Assembly (NCBI GenBank): GCA_009781005.1
Contig: WQYX01000020.1
Location: 1-59,627, forward strand
DNA: 59,627 bases
Direction: 5' to 3'
DNA from: Polyangiaceae bacterium
GTDB lineage: Bacteria; Myxococcota_A; Polyangia; Polyangiales; Polyangiaceae
Part shown: positions 17,597-26,593 of the stretch, one piece after another
How the letters are laid out: every line of letters starts with the position of its first letter
How positions within the stretch are numbered: the first letter of the stretch is position 1
Notes under the pieces: generated by a model
The model's database searches: none
Seen by the model: only the letters and a program-made list of their open reading frames with translations
What the model was told of the DNA's origin: nothing
Position numbers and translations under genes: made by a program

Positions 17597-18897
17597 GAGC
17601 CCAACACGCGTGTGATGTCTTCGCGCAGCTCGGGCGACAGAACGATGCGCACGCGCGATATCTCCTGCCCGGCGAGGCGACCGAGGACGAACGACACGTC
17701 GCGGAGCTGCCGCGCCGGTCCTTTCGCGAAGACGACGAGAAGCGGCTCGCCTTCGCCGTCATTGAAGGGCGTGTCTCTCGCTACGTCGAGTCCAACGAAG
17801 ACATCCGGGTTCATGCCGTGCGTGTGTGCCACCTCGCGCGCCATCTCGAGTGCGGCGCGGCGCCCCTCGGGCGACGCCTGTTCGCCGAAGAGTTCGAAGG
17901 TCTTGAACAATCGGCGCTCGCGCACGCGCATGCAAAGGTTTGCAAGATCCGCGTCGGGCCCCGACTCCCATGCGTGCATGGCTACGGTCAACACGGCGTC
18001 GTCGAGTTCGAGATAGTCGGCAAGATCAGGAGCTTCGCCGTGAGCCGCACGTTCGATGGCCCTGGGCGTGCCTGGAAGACGCACGCCGTCGGCAATGAGT
18101 GTGCTCGCGCGTCCGAGCACCGTGCGAATCATCCACTCCGCCGTGCGCGTGGTCTTGTGGAGATAGACTTGTTGGAACATGAAGAGGCGCGCGAGGATGA
18201 ATGCTTCAATGGCGGGCAACCCCTTCGCGCCGTCAATGGCGAGGCCAGGCGCCTGCCCCGGAGAGCTTGGGGCGAAGCGGAGACTGCGAAACAGCCAGTC
18301 GAGATCGAAGACGCCGTAGCGAACACCGGTGGAGTGCGCGTCGCGCAAGAGGTAGTCGCAGCGATCGACGTCGAGCGTGCCGCTCACCGCCCGCGCAAGA
18401 TACGGCAGCGGGTGCTCGCTTCGGACGAGCGCTGCAACGCGTTCGGGCATATGGGAATCGACGCTTGCGAGCACGCGGTGAACGTCCGTACGAGGATCGA
18501 CGATGATCTTCTCGGTCCACTCTTCGTGGTGCGCCGTTCCCGCGATGGCGTCTTCGAACAAGTGCGAGAGCGGTCCGTGACCCACGTCGTGAAGGAGAGC
18601 TGCGGCCAGGGCGTCTTGCGCGCGGTCGCTCGTCACCTGCTGCCAGAACGGTAGCTCGCCATGGATCTGGCGCAGGCGCGTGAGAAAAAGCTTCATCACG
18701 TGAGCGGCACCAATGGCGTGGGCGAAGCGCGTGTGCTCGGCGCCCGGAAAAGCGTACGACGCGACACCGAGTTGGCGAATGCGGCGCAAACGCTGGACTT
18801 CCGAGGTGTCCATCAAGCGAGCGATCACGTGCTCTTCGTCGGCTTCGAACGATACGAGCCCGTGCACTGCGTCGCGCAGGATCATGATCTCCCCCAT
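17593..18897 (-). CDS. HD superfamily phosphohydrolase (dGTPase/SAMHD1-like)
   Basis: 434 residues from the ATG at 18897; an internal ATG at 18885 is preceded by GGGGGAG and is an alternative. Metal-binding HD motif: RFAHAIGAAHVM, then HDVGHGPLSHLFE, and DVDRCDYLLRDA. This is the family of YdhJ-like and dNTP triphosphohydrolase-like enzymes, which hydrolyse nucleotides or related phosphate esters; the substrate is unknown. First gene of the operon HD, beta-barrel, glycerate kinase, PilZ. It diverges from the gene at 18989. Confidence 0.88.
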   Translation of the reverse strand: MGEIMILRDAVHGLVSFEADEEHVIARLMDTSEVQRLRRIRQLGVASYAFPGAEHTRFAHAIGAAHVMKLFLTRLRQIHGELPFWQQVTSDRAQDALAAALLHDVGHGPLSHLFEDAIAGTAHHEEWTEKIIVDPRTDVHRVLASVDSHMPERVAALVRSEHPLPYLARAVSGTLDVDRCDYLLRDAHSTGVRYGVFDLDWLFRSLRFAPSSPGQAPGLAIDGAKGLPAIEAFILARLFMFQQVYLHKTTRTAEWMIRTVLGRASTLIADGVRLPGTPRAIERAAHGEAPDLADYLELDDAVLTVAMHAWESGPDADLANLCMRVRERRLFKTFELFGEQASPEGRRAALEMAREVAHTHGMNPDVFVGLDVARDTPFNDGEGEPLLVVFAKGPARQLRDVSFVLGRLAGQEISRVRIVLSPELREDITRVLGS

Positions 18898-18914
18898 AAC
18901 ACGGCCGCTCTCGG

Positions 18915-18947
18915 TTCTTCGGCCCCGCCTCGACTCGAAAGCGGTCG
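18915..18947 (+). repeat. Family A repeat, truncated right end
   Basis: TTCTTCGGCCCCGCCTCGAC followed by TCGAAAGCGGTCGT matches only the right third of family A. It lies in the 91-base gap between two divergent genes, upstream of the HD start. Confidence 0.65.
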
Positions 18948-18988
18948 TGCAAGTTGGGGCTGTCTGAGTTATTTTCGAACGATCGACG

Positions 18989-21085
18989 ATGGCGGAATCT
19001 GATCCCCGTTCGCTGCTCCGCCTGGTTGACATTTTGAGTGCGCTGCCCGCGTCGCAGCTCAACGCGCTCGTCGCTCGCCTCGGAATGCGGATCGATCCCG
19101 CCAAGCGGCTCGATCCGCCGCAGCAGGTGGCGCGCGCGCTCGTCGCACTGCCGGATCTGCGCGATCCGAGCCGGCTGCCGCCCGCGAGCGTCGAGTTACT
19201 TCATCGCATCGTCGACGCGCGAGGCACGCTCGTCATGGCGACGATGCCGGCGTCGGTGCAACCTCTCGTCGAGCGCGGGATCCTCTTCGCGCGCGCCATC
19301 GGCAAAGGCAAGATCCAGTTGCTCTTGCCAACTGCGTACCTCGTTCAGCTTCGCTCTTGGGAAGGTGAGGACCCAAGGGGGATGCGCGCGCTGCTCTCCC
19401 AAGCATCGTTCGAGACGATGAGCGCCATTGCCGGCCACTATCTCGGAAGGCCTGCCACACCGCCGATCGCGCTGTCGTTCGAGGCTGCGTGGGATGTGCT
19501 CGGCGATCCAGACGGCTTGCGCGAAGAGATCGGAAAGCTCTCGTCCACCGAGCTTCGCGTGCTCGAAGGCATCGAGGAATTCGGAGGTGAGGTCGACACC
19601 GAAGAGTTGCTCGAGCTCGAACGCGAGCCGTTGCGTCTGCGAACGGCGTCTGGCGCTACTCCGTCTCGTCGTGGCGTCGGCTTCTCGCTCGAGCGCCGAG
19701 GCATGCTCATTCCGGTTCACCCGAACCGTCATATCGTGCCCACCGAGGTCGCGCAGATCATCGGCGCCACACGTCACGCCGAGCGCGAGGAGCGCCGCGA
19801 ACAAGTGCGCACCTTCGTGATCGAAGGCGATCACGCGCCCCGGCGCGCACGCTTCTCAATGGATCCGGGACCGTTCGCCATGGCTCTGGCCTTCGCGGTT
19901 CGCGAACCAGGCAACGAGGTTCGCCCGGGAATCGGTACACCGAAGTCGCTCATCGCGAAGATCGCCACGCGCTTCGGCCGCGATCCTCAGCACGTCGCGC
20001 TGCTCGTAGCGCTCTCGCGTGCCGTCGGACTTTGGGAGGCGTCGGCCATCAACTCGAGTGCGCCACCAGGCTCACTTGCCATGCACGATCTCGCGCATCA
20101 ATTGTATCTTGCATGGAGGCGCGGGGGTGCGTGGGATGAAGCTCGAAGCGACCCCGAGATGCTTCGCCTGCCGACCGAACAGCGCGACTCCAGCGCGAGC
20201 GGCGTCGTGCGCGATCTCGTGCGCGCGGCGTTGTGCGAGCTCGGTGAGGGTCGCTGGATCCCGTGGACGAGCCTCGAAGGTTATTTGAAGACGGACCATC
20301 GCATGGCAGGCATCGAGCGTCTGCTTCGCCGCTGGGCGGAACGCGCGTCTCTGCCGCCCGTCACTCCCATGGAGGTCGCGCGCCGCATCGTGTTCGAGAG
20401 TTTGCCTGCGCTCGGCATCCTCGATCTCGGCGAAGAGGACGACGACGAAGGCGCGCTACAGATCGCGCTTCGCCTCACGCCGCGCGGACGTTCGCTCGTT
20501 GTTGGTCAGGTCCCGGCGCACGACACGACCGCATCGAAGTTTCTCGACACGCACGTGCTCCGGCTCGGCGCTACGGCGAAGGTCGGGGCCGTTCTGAACC
20601 TGTTCGGTTTCGTCGACGTCGGACGTGCCGCGGAGCAACTCGATCTCGTCGTCGCACCGCAGACGCTCGCACGAGCGCTGTCGGCAGGCGTCGATGCGGA
20701 TGCACTTCGTCAACGAATCGAGGCCATCGCACCGCTGCCGGAAGGTCTGTCGCGCACGCTTACGCAGGCGAGCGTCGTTGTCGGGCGCGGCACGTTCGCG
20801 CAGGCAAACGGCTTCTTGTGGGTCGACGACGCCAATGTCCGCGAGCTTCTTCGCACGAGCAAATCCACTTCGGAGCTCTTCGTCGATCCTTCGCCTCTCG
20901 GAGGTTTGCTCGTCGCGCCTCAAATCGATCTCGATCGTCTCGTGCGCCGCTGTCGAACCGTTGGTGTCGAGGTCGTGCTCGAAGGACAGGTCCTTCGAGC
21001 GCGCACGGCTCCTGCATCGAAGTCGCCGTCGGGGCAGCATCGCCGCACGTCAACGACCAAGATGCGCGCCGTCAAAAGCGAGTAG
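18989..21085 (+). CDS. XPB/Ssl2 N-terminal-like (Helicase_C_3) protein without a helicase motor
   Basis: 698 residues. No Walker A, DEAD or other helicase motor motifs are present. The layout resembles bacterial helicase-associated proteins: a helical N-terminus (ALPASQLNALVARLGMRI), winged-helix-like segments in the middle, and a C-terminal unit (VLNLFGFVDVGRAAEQLDLV, then GLLVAPQIDLDRLVRRCRTV) that matches the domain found ahead of XPB-type helicases. A role in DNA repair or transcription is an inference. Its TAG stop is formed across the edge of a family A repeat (AGTAGACCGC). Confidence 0.65.
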   Translation: MAESDPRSLLRLVDILSALPASQLNALVARLGMRIDPAKRLDPPQQVARALVALPDLRDPSRLPPASVELLHRIVDARGTLVMATMPASVQPLVERGILFARAIGKGKIQLLLPTAYLVQLRSWEGEDPRGMRALLSQASFETMSAIAGHYLGRPATPPIALSFEAAWDVLGDPDGLREEIGKLSSTELRVLEGIEEFGGEVDTEELLELEREPLRLRTASGATPSRRGVGFSLERRGMLIPVHPNRHIVPTEVAQIIGATRHAEREERREQVRTFVIEGDHAPRRARFSMDPGPFAMALAFAVREPGNEVRPGIGTPKSLIAKIATRFGRDPQHVALLVALSRAVGLWEASAINSSAPPGSLAMHDLAHQLYLAWRRGGAWDEARSDPEMLRLPTEQRDSSASGVVRDLVRAALCELGEGRWIPWTSLEGYLKTDHRMAGIERLLRRWAERASLPPVTPMEVARRIVFESLPALGILDLGEEDDDEGALQIALRLTPRGRSLVVGQVPAHDTTASKFLDTHVLRLGATAKVGAVLNLFGFVDVGRAAEQLDLVVAPQTLARALSAGVDADALRQRIEAIAPLPEGLSRTLTQASVVVGRGTFAQANGFLWVDDANVRELLRTSKSTSELFVDPSPLGGLLVAPQIDLDRLVRRCRTVGVEVVLEGQVLRARTAPASKSPSGQHRRTSTTKMRAVKSE

Positions 21086-21126
21086 ACCGCTTTCGATTTG
21101 CCGCGATCTCTTCGTTGGGGCCTGCG
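21084..21126 (+). repeat. Family A repeat, truncated left end
   Basis: AGACCGCTTTCGATTTGCCG followed by CGATCTCTTCGTTGGGGCCT matches the left third of family A and then stops. It lies between two convergent genes; the AG of its first bases is also part of the upstream TAG stop. Confidence 0.85.
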
Positions 21127-21138
21127 ATGCGGGTCTTG

Positions 21139-22419
21139 TTACCCTGGGACAGTTGCCATACGCGCATGGACCCATGCGTCGATTTCGTGGCGCGGGGCGA
21201 TGGCTTCGATGCGGCCGCCGCGCACGAAAACCTCCGCGGGCAGCGCGCGACCGTTGTACGTGCTTGCCATGGAGAAGCCGTACGCACCGGCGTCGAGGAT
21301 CGCGACCGCGTCGAAATGATCTTCGGGGAGATCGTGCACCCCGAAGTCGTCGGAGCTCTCGCAGACGGGACCGACGACGCGGAAGGCACCGAGCGGACCG
21401 GGCGGCGCGGTGAGCGGCACGATACGATGGCGTGCTTGATAGAGCGCGGGGCGAATGAGATCATTCATGCCGGCGTTGAGGATGATCCAACGGTGTTCGC
21501 GATCGCCGACTTTGCGTTGCGTGACGCGCGCAACGAGCACGCCGTGGGCGCCCACCAACCCGCGACCTGGCTCGCAGTAGAGCGCGAGATTCGACAAGCC
21601 GTGTTCGGCTTTGAGAGCGCGCGTCGCGCGGATGAAATCGGCAGGGGAGACAGAACAGCCGTCGCCGTAATCGATTCCGAAGCCGCCACCCGTGTCGACG
21701 TACGACAGCGCGAAACGCGCCTTGACCTCGCGCGCGACCTCGAAGAGCGCGCGTGCCGATGACAGGTATGCGTTCACGTTCGTGATCTGCGAGCCCACGT
21801 GCGAGGTCATGCCCACGAGACGGACCGTAGGGGTTTGAGCGACGAGATCGAGCGCGTCGGCGATGCGCGCGCGTGCGACGCCGAACTTCGCTTCGTCGTG
21901 TCCCGTCGTGATGTGGGCGTGTGTGTCGATGGTCTCGGCGTCGACGCCCGGGTTCAGGCGAATGGCGATGCGAGCCGTGCGACCGCACTCTTTTGCGCGG
22001 GCGCCGACGCGCGCGATTTCTTCGACGCTCTCGACGTTGATGGCGCAGATCCCTTCTCGGCCGGCGAGGATCGCGCGATCGATCTCGTCATCTTGCTTTG
22101 CGACGCCGCTGTAGACGATCTTGTCCGCAGCGATCCCCGAGCGCAGCGCGAGTTCGAGCTCACCTCCGCTGACGACGTCGGCGCCGCAGCCTTCTTCCGC
22201 GAGAGCGCGCACGATGAGGGACGCCGAGTTGGCCTTGATGGCGTACGCGACGAGGTGCGGTTCGCGCTCGAACGAGGCTTCGAGATCGCGCGCTTCCTTC
22301 GCGATGGCGTCGATGTCGTAAACGTACGCCGGTGTACCGATGCGACCATCGGCAACGATGTCCGAGAGGCGAACGCCACCCAACCAGAGAGTCCCATCCG
22401 CACTGCGTGAGCAAGACAT
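21139..22419 (-). CDS. lysA: Diaminopimelate decarboxylase
   Basis: 426 residues. PLP-dependent, last step of lysine synthesis from meso-diaminopimelate. The alanine-racemase-like barrel has the Schiff-base lysine in AYAIKANSAS, GCGADVVSGGEL, HVGSQI, the glycine-rich GGGFGIDYGD phosphate loop and CEPGRGLVG; the C-terminal domain has GPVCESSDDFG (catalytic Cys) and DAGAYGFSMAS. The ATG at 22419 is preferred to a TTG seven codons upstream. It diverges from pyk. Confidence 0.95.
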   Translation of the reverse strand: MSCSRSADGTLWLGGVRLSDIVADGRIGTPAYVYDIDAIAKEARDLEASFEREPHLVAYAIKANSASLIVRALAEEGCGADVVSGGELELALRSGIAADKIVYSGVAKQDDEIDRAILAGREGICAINVESVEEIARVGARAKECGRTARIAIRLNPGVDAETIDTHAHITTGHDEAKFGVARARIADALDLVAQTPTVRLVGMTSHVGSQITNVNAYLSSARALFEVAREVKARFALSYVDTGGGFGIDYGDGCSVSPADFIRATRALKAEHGLSNLALYCEPGRGLVGAHGVLVARVTQRKVGDREHRWIILNAGMNDLIRPALYQARHRIVPLTAPPGPLGAFRVVGPVCESSDDFGVHDLPEDHFDAVAILDAGAYGFSMASTYNGRALPAEVFVRGGRIEAIAPRHEIDAWVHARMATVPG

Positions 22420-22558
22420 AAGGAACGACGCCGCGCTCAATTAGGTCACACTCCGCGAAATCGCAAGGCGCGCTTGTCGTAGCGCGCGCCGTTTGATTCT
22501 CCGAAGGTCCGCGCGCTATGAAAGTTACTTTCGCGCTTTCGCGCGACTCACGAAGACC

Positions 22559-23968
22559 ATGTCGATTCGCCGATCGAAACTCATATGCACGCTGGGTCCC
22601 GCGTGTGACTCCGTCGAGGGCTTGAAGGAGCTCATCGATGCTGGAATGGACGTCGCACGTTTCAACTTCTCGCACGGCTCGCACGAAGAGCACGAGGCGC
22701 GTCTGCAAAGACTCCGCGCCGCAAGCGAAGCGAAGCGAAAGCCTATCGCTGTTCTTCAGGATCTGTGCGGTCCGAAGATCCGCACGGGCAAGTTCGCTTC
22801 TCCGTTCGATCTGAAAGCGGGCGCGGAGATCGTGCTCATCGAGGGTGACGGAACGGGTGACGAGACGACGATCCCGATCACGTACGAAGGACTCGCGGGC
22901 GACGTGCACGTTGGTGACCGCATCATGTTCGACGACGGGCGCATCGTGCTCGCCGTCACGGGCATCGAGGGCGAGAACGTCCGCGTGGTCGTCACGCAGG
23001 GCGGCGGCATGCGAAGCCGCGTCGGTGTCCACTTGCCCACGCGCACGATGCGCATCGGCGCGCTCACGGAAAAGGACAAGGACGATCTCAACTTCGGCCT
23101 GTCGATGGGCGTCGACTACGTCGCGCTTTCGTTCGTGCGTCGCGCGGACGACATGCGCCTGGTTCGTGAAATCTGTCAGGCGTGGGGGAAGCCAACGCCC
23201 GTCGTCGCGAAGATCGAGACGCCCGACGCTGTCGACAACATCGAGAGCGTCGTGGCTGCATCCGATGCCGTCATGGTTGCTCGTGGCGATCTCGGTGTGG
23301 AGTTCCCACCGGAGCGCGTGCCGGTGATTCAGCGTCAGATCCTCGCGGTCGCCCGGCGCGTGCGCCGCCCCGTCATCGTCGCGACCGAGATGCTCCAGTC
23401 CATGACCAAGAGTTCGCGCCCCACGCGCGCCGAAGCGAGTGACGTTGCGAATGCCATTCTTTCTGGCGCCGACTGCGTCATGCTCTCGGGCGAAACCGCC
23501 AACGGCGATTACCCAACCGCCTCGGCAGCCATGATGAGCGCGATCGCGGTCGAGGCCGAGGCGAGCCCGTTTTTCGAATCTGCACCGTACGCAACGCGCG
23601 CAACGGGTGTACCCGAAGCCGTTGCGCGTGGCGCGGTCAACACGGCTCGCGAGATTGGCGCGAAGTTCCTCGTCGCATTCACCGAAACGGGATCGAGCGC
23701 GATGAACGTGAGTCTCGCGCGGCCACCAGTGCCCATCGTCGCGTTCTCACCGAACCCGCAAACCCGGCGACGCATGGCGCTTTTCTGGGGCGTCATCCCT
23801 CGCGAGTTGCCCGCACTCAGCGACACGGATGCAATGGTGAACTGGGTGACCGCAGATCTGATGGCAGCCGGTCTCGCATCGCCAGGCGAGCGCGTCGTCG
23901 TCGTGTTCGGCGCGCCCCTCGGCGTCGCCGGCAGCACGAACGCCACGCGAGTGTTGGTGATCGGTTAG
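22559..23968 (+). CDS. pyk: Pyruvate kinase
   Basis: 469 residues. It transfers phosphate from phosphoenolpyruvate to ADP. The family is clear: RRSKLICTLGPAC, ARFNFSHGSHEEH, LQDLCGPKIRTG, the catalytic-lysine region VVAKIETPDAVDN, MVARGDLGVEFP and the MLSGETANGDYP loop, followed by an alpha/beta allosteric domain. The ATG at 22559 begins the conserved N-terminus; upstream in-frame codons are not conserved in kind. A short palindrome, GAAAGTTACTTTC, lies 27 bases before the start (22520-22532). Confidence 0.96.
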   Translation: MSIRRSKLICTLGPACDSVEGLKELIDAGMDVARFNFSHGSHEEHEARLQRLRAASEAKRKPIAVLQDLCGPKIRTGKFASPFDLKAGAEIVLIEGDGTGDETTIPITYEGLAGDVHVGDRIMFDDGRIVLAVTGIEGENVRVVVTQGGGMRSRVGVHLPTRTMRIGALTEKDKDDLNFGLSMGVDYVALSFVRRADDMRLVREICQAWGKPTPVVAKIETPDAVDNIESVVAASDAVMVARGDLGVEFPPERVPVIQRQILAVARRVRRPVIVATEMLQSMTKSSRPTRAEASDVANAILSGADCVMLSGETANGDYPTASAAMMSAIAVEAEASPFFESAPYATRATGVPEAVARGAVNTAREIGAKFLVAFTETGSSAMNVSLARPPVPIVAFSPNPQTRRRMALFWGVIPRELPALSDTDAMVNWVTADLMAAGLASPGERVVVVFGAPLGVAGSTNATRVLVIG

Positions 23969-23974
23969 CGTGGG

Positions 23975-24235
23975 CCGGCCTTCAGATATGCGTCACCCGC
24001 CTTCGTTGCTCGGCATTCGCCGGCGCCTTCGGCGCGGTCGGCTCGCCTTTCGGCGAGACCTCAGGCCCCGTACCTCTCGTACGCCTTCCGGAGTCTGGTG
24101 GTGCCTTCGGCACAGGTCGGCCCGCCTGCGGCGGAACCTCAGGGCGGTCTCGGCGGGCTCGCATCTCTTTGGCCGACCCCGTGTCGTGTGTACTCCATGT
24201 AAGAGTACATGAAGCACTTCCAACTCGAACGTTCT
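23975..24235. repeat. Cluster of short hairpins downstream of pyk
   Basis: No gene. The region contains a loosely repeated two-hairpin unit: GCGCCTTCGGCGCGGTCGGC with CTCGCCTTTCGGCGAG then ACCTCAGG, and again GTGCCTTCGGCACAGGTCGGC-type sequence with CCGCCTGCGGCGG then ACCTCAGG. It ends with a GTACTCCATGTAAGAGTAC hairpin (24190-24208). The cluster probably terminates pyk transcription. The repeat of GGTCGGC..ACCTCAGG with different stem sequences suggests a conserved structure. Confidence 0.6.
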
Positions 24236-24238
24236 TCT

Positions 24239-24362
24239 AGACCGCTTTCAAGTTGACGCGAGGTCGAGGCGGGGCCGAGCAGCGGACCGGAACAGCCTTG
24301 TAGGGCTTTGAGGACCGCAGCGCAGGCCCCAACGAAGAGATCGCGTCAAATCGAAAGCGGTC
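24239..24362 (-). repeat. Family A quasi-palindromic repeat, copy 5 (inverted)
   Basis: A full-length 124-bp copy in reverse orientation: AGACCGCTTTCAAGTTGACG at one end and CAAATCGAAAGCGGTC at the other. The minus-strand gene at 24361 ends on it; the TGA stop is made from the terminal bases of the repeat. Confidence 0.9.
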
Positions 24363-25326
24363 AGCGGATGGCGGACCAGACTTCGTTGGCGAGCGCGCAG
24401 TTGTTCACTTGCCGGCGCATCGCTGCTTGCATCTCGGGATCGCTCACTGCCGTCCCGCCGACGAAACGGAAATCAGCTTCACCGGTCCGTCGCAGGCGTA
24501 CGAGCTCCGCGCCGGTCTTGAGGTTCATCACGCTGACGCGGGCAGGGTGGGGTACTTGCTGCAGATCGTCGGACGTGATCGGACCGCCGTCGGTCGCGCT
24601 CTTTTTGGCTTCGGGCGCATCTTCGTCGAGCACCAGCAAATAGAACTGAGCTCGCGTGAGGATGTCGATGGCCGTTGGGATCCCCACTCTCTTTGCTTGG
24701 TCGTACTGCTGCTCGAACACGCGCAGGCGAATCTTGTCGCTCGCGTCGCGCACCTCGCGCGCCCAATCATCGCTGAGCACGCGCGTGGCGGCGTATGCCT
24801 GGCGGAGGTTCCAAGGTTGATCCGGAGTCGCGTTCTCGTCGAGGTTGTCGTCCTTGTGCGCCGCGCTCGTCTCGCGCAAGAGACAACTGGTGAATGCATC
24901 TTTCACGGAGTCCTGCGCGCTCTTTCGCAGCGTCTCCACGTCCTTTGCATCTTCGATGCGCAGTCGCAGGTAGATGCCGGGCAAGCTGCGGAAGTCCCAC
25001 GTCGCAACGCTTGGATCAACGAAGTCTCCCTTGTACGGCCCCGCAGCTTCGAGCGTGAGTTTTTCGATCTTGTCGCGCAGGGGATACCACTCCGCACCAA
25101 CCGTTTTGACCGCTGCGCGCTGCTCGGCAAGGAGATTTTCCTTGGCGTGCGCGAGTGAGCGAGCGGACACGATCCAACCAACGAGCATTGCCAGAAGCAG
25201 TACGCCGAGACCTACCGTCCACGTTGGACCGGAGATTCGGCCGACCTTCGAGCGAGCGCGCGCAGCGCGTGCATCCTGAATGCTTTTGAGTCCGATCTCG
25301 CGATTTTCGTTGCGCTTGCCCGCCAC
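24361..25326 (-). CDS. Membrane-anchored hypothetical protein of the Exb/Tol-like operon
   Basis: 321 residues from a GTG. One N-terminal membrane helix (TWTVGLGVLLLAMLVGWIV, ~35-55) follows a basic cytoplasmic leader, leaving a ~265-residue periplasmic domain. That domain is largely helical and charged, with two cysteines (TSCLL, NNCAL). No family recognised. It is the fourth gene after ExbB-like and two ExbD-like genes with short gaps, so it is probably an accessory of that motor complex. Its stop codon falls in the end of a family A repeat. Confidence 0.65.
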   Translation of the reverse strand: MAGKRNENREIGLKSIQDARAARARSKVGRISGPTWTVGLGVLLLAMLVGWIVSARSLAHAKENLLAEQRAAVKTVGAEWYPLRDKIEKLTLEAAGPYKGDFVDPSVATWDFRSLPGIYLRLRIEDAKDVETLRKSAQDSVKDAFTSCLLRETSAAHKDDNLDENATPDQPWNLRQAYAATRVLSDDWAREVRDASDKIRLRVFEQQYDQAKRVGIPTAIDILTRAQFYLLVLDEDAPEAKKSATDGGPITSDDLQQVPHPARVSVMNLKTGAELVRLRRTGEADFRFVGGTAVSDPEMQAAMRRQVNNCALANEVWSAIR

Positions 25327-25346
25327 GAGACAACGCCGTCCGATCG

Positions 25347-25895
25347 TTACTCTGTTGCTGACTTCGGCATGGTGTTGACCATGAAGCTAACGTTCGGGTA
25401 GCCCGCGAACGCTGCTGTCTGGAAGACGCTCTTCACGACGACGGCCGGCACGTCCTGATCGATTTGCAGGATGACGACACCGGGAAAAGGCTTATTTGGA
25501 GTGACTCGTGTCCACTGGTCTTTTCTTCTACTGAGGGCGTTGAAGAGTTCGTCGATGCGCTGCATGCGCTTGTTGTCTTCGATGTCGCGGGTGCTGCCGG
25601 TGAGGGGAGTGCCGTTGACGAGGATGGTGCTGCCGGAGATCGCCACCATTGGCGCGTCGACCATGTCCATCGTGTTCTGGGCCTTCGGCAGTTTGATCCT
25701 CTTGTCGAGGGGCGTTTCTCCGGACGCATTGAACGTCATGAGGAGGAAGACGACCGTGACGACCAAGAAGTCGATCATGCTCGTCAGCGAGAGGCTTGCG
25801 TTCGTTGCGCGCTGTCCGCCGCCGCTGATTTTCTTCTGAACGAATTTGAGAGGGACCGCCTGCATCAGCCTGCGACCGGGCTCGTGGATCGCCAT
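25347..25895 (-). CDS. ExbD/TolR family protein (second of two)
   Basis: 182 residues: short cytoplasmic N-terminus, one membrane helix (SLTSMIDFLVVTVVFLLMTF, ~36-55) with the conserved proton-path Asp in MIDFLVV, and a periplasmic ExbD/TolR domain ending in a VILQIDQDVPAVVVKSVF strand-helix. It would couple proton flow through the ExbB/TolQ-like channel to force on an outer partner. The start has AGGAACGGAACC before the ATG. It lies 11 bases downstream of the other ExbD-like gene. Confidence 0.85.
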   Translation of the reverse strand: MAIHEPGRRLMQAVPLKFVQKKISGGGQRATNASLSLTSMIDFLVVTVVFLLMTFNASGETPLDKRIKLPKAQNTMDMVDAPMVAISGSTILVNGTPLTGSTRDIEDNKRMQRIDELFNALSRRKDQWTRVTPNKPFPGVVILQIDQDVPAVVVKSVFQTAAFAGYPNVSFMVNTMPKSATE

Positions 25896-25906
25896 GGTTC
25901 CGTTCC

Positions 25907-26482
25907 TCAGTTGACTGCGAAAGTGACGTTGAACGCTGGGACCTGCTCGACCTTGCTGCCTCCGGCGGCAAGGCCCCGGTGTGCCGAGTAAATCGCGTCG
26001 ATGACACCGATCATGTAGACGAAGGGAGTTTCGTTATCTGTATGGAGAATTGCCGTATCGAACTTCTTGTCCGACGGATCGCGGTGCGAGCCAAAGTTCT
26101 TCCACTCTGCTTCGATCTTTTGGGCAAGTTCTGGGTAATGGACGCTCTTCGTGCCGCCTGGTCCGACAACGACATTGTCTTTGCGGGGAACATCCACCGA
26201 GCTGATGACGTTGGCGCCCTGCTTCCACGAGAGGACGAACTTGTCCGGTGACTGCATCTCGACATGGAGCCGTTTCTCGGGCTCGACCGGGGTGGGCTCG
26301 TCGAGATTCGGGGGACCCGGCACCTGAGCATCCGCGGCAATGCGAGTCATGTGCGTCCACACCGCAGTGATGAGGAGGAACGAGATGGTCACCATGAGCA
26401 GGTCGATGAACGGGATCATGTTGACCTCCGAATCGAGCGCTCTTCGACCGCCCTTGCCACCGCCGACGTCTATGCCACCCAT
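25907..26482 (-). CDS. ExbD/TolR family protein (first of two)
   Basis: 191 residues. Membrane helix MIPFIDLLMVTISFLLITAV (~22-41) carries the conserved Asp (PFIDLLMV); a periplasmic domain follows. The ATG has GGAG upstream. Its C-terminal part (ETPFVYMIGVIDAIYSA) differs from its neighbour, so the two ExbD-like proteins probably form a heteromer, as with AglQ/AglS in gliding motors or the paired ExbD proteins of other bacteria. Confidence 0.85.
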   Translation of the reverse strand: MGGIDVGGGKGGRRALDSEVNMIPFIDLLMVTISFLLITAVWTHMTRIAADAQVPGPPNLDEPTPVEPEKRLHVEMQSPDKFVLSWKQGANVISSVDVPRKDNVVVGPGGTKSVHYPELAQKIEAEWKNFGSHRDPSDKKFDTAILHTDNETPFVYMIGVIDAIYSAHRGLAAGGSKVEQVPAFNVTFAVN

Positions 26483-26515
26483 GAAAAACTCCGAACTAGG
26501 GAGGAGTTCTCCTCC

Positions 26516-26551
26516 GGCTTTGCGTCGCTCGCGACGTTTCCGGATGAGAAC
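26516..26551. repeat. Family D 36-bp repeat, copy 1
   Basis: The segment GCTTTGCGTCGCTCGCGACG followed by TTTCCGGATGAGAAC is identical at 34413-34447. This copy lies in the 111-base gap between the exbB-like and first exbD-like genes, inside an operon. The core CGTCGCTCGCGACG is a near palindrome. Confidence 0.8.
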
Positions 26552-26593
26552 TCATTCCACATTGGTCCAATCACTATGTGCACTGTGCACGCA

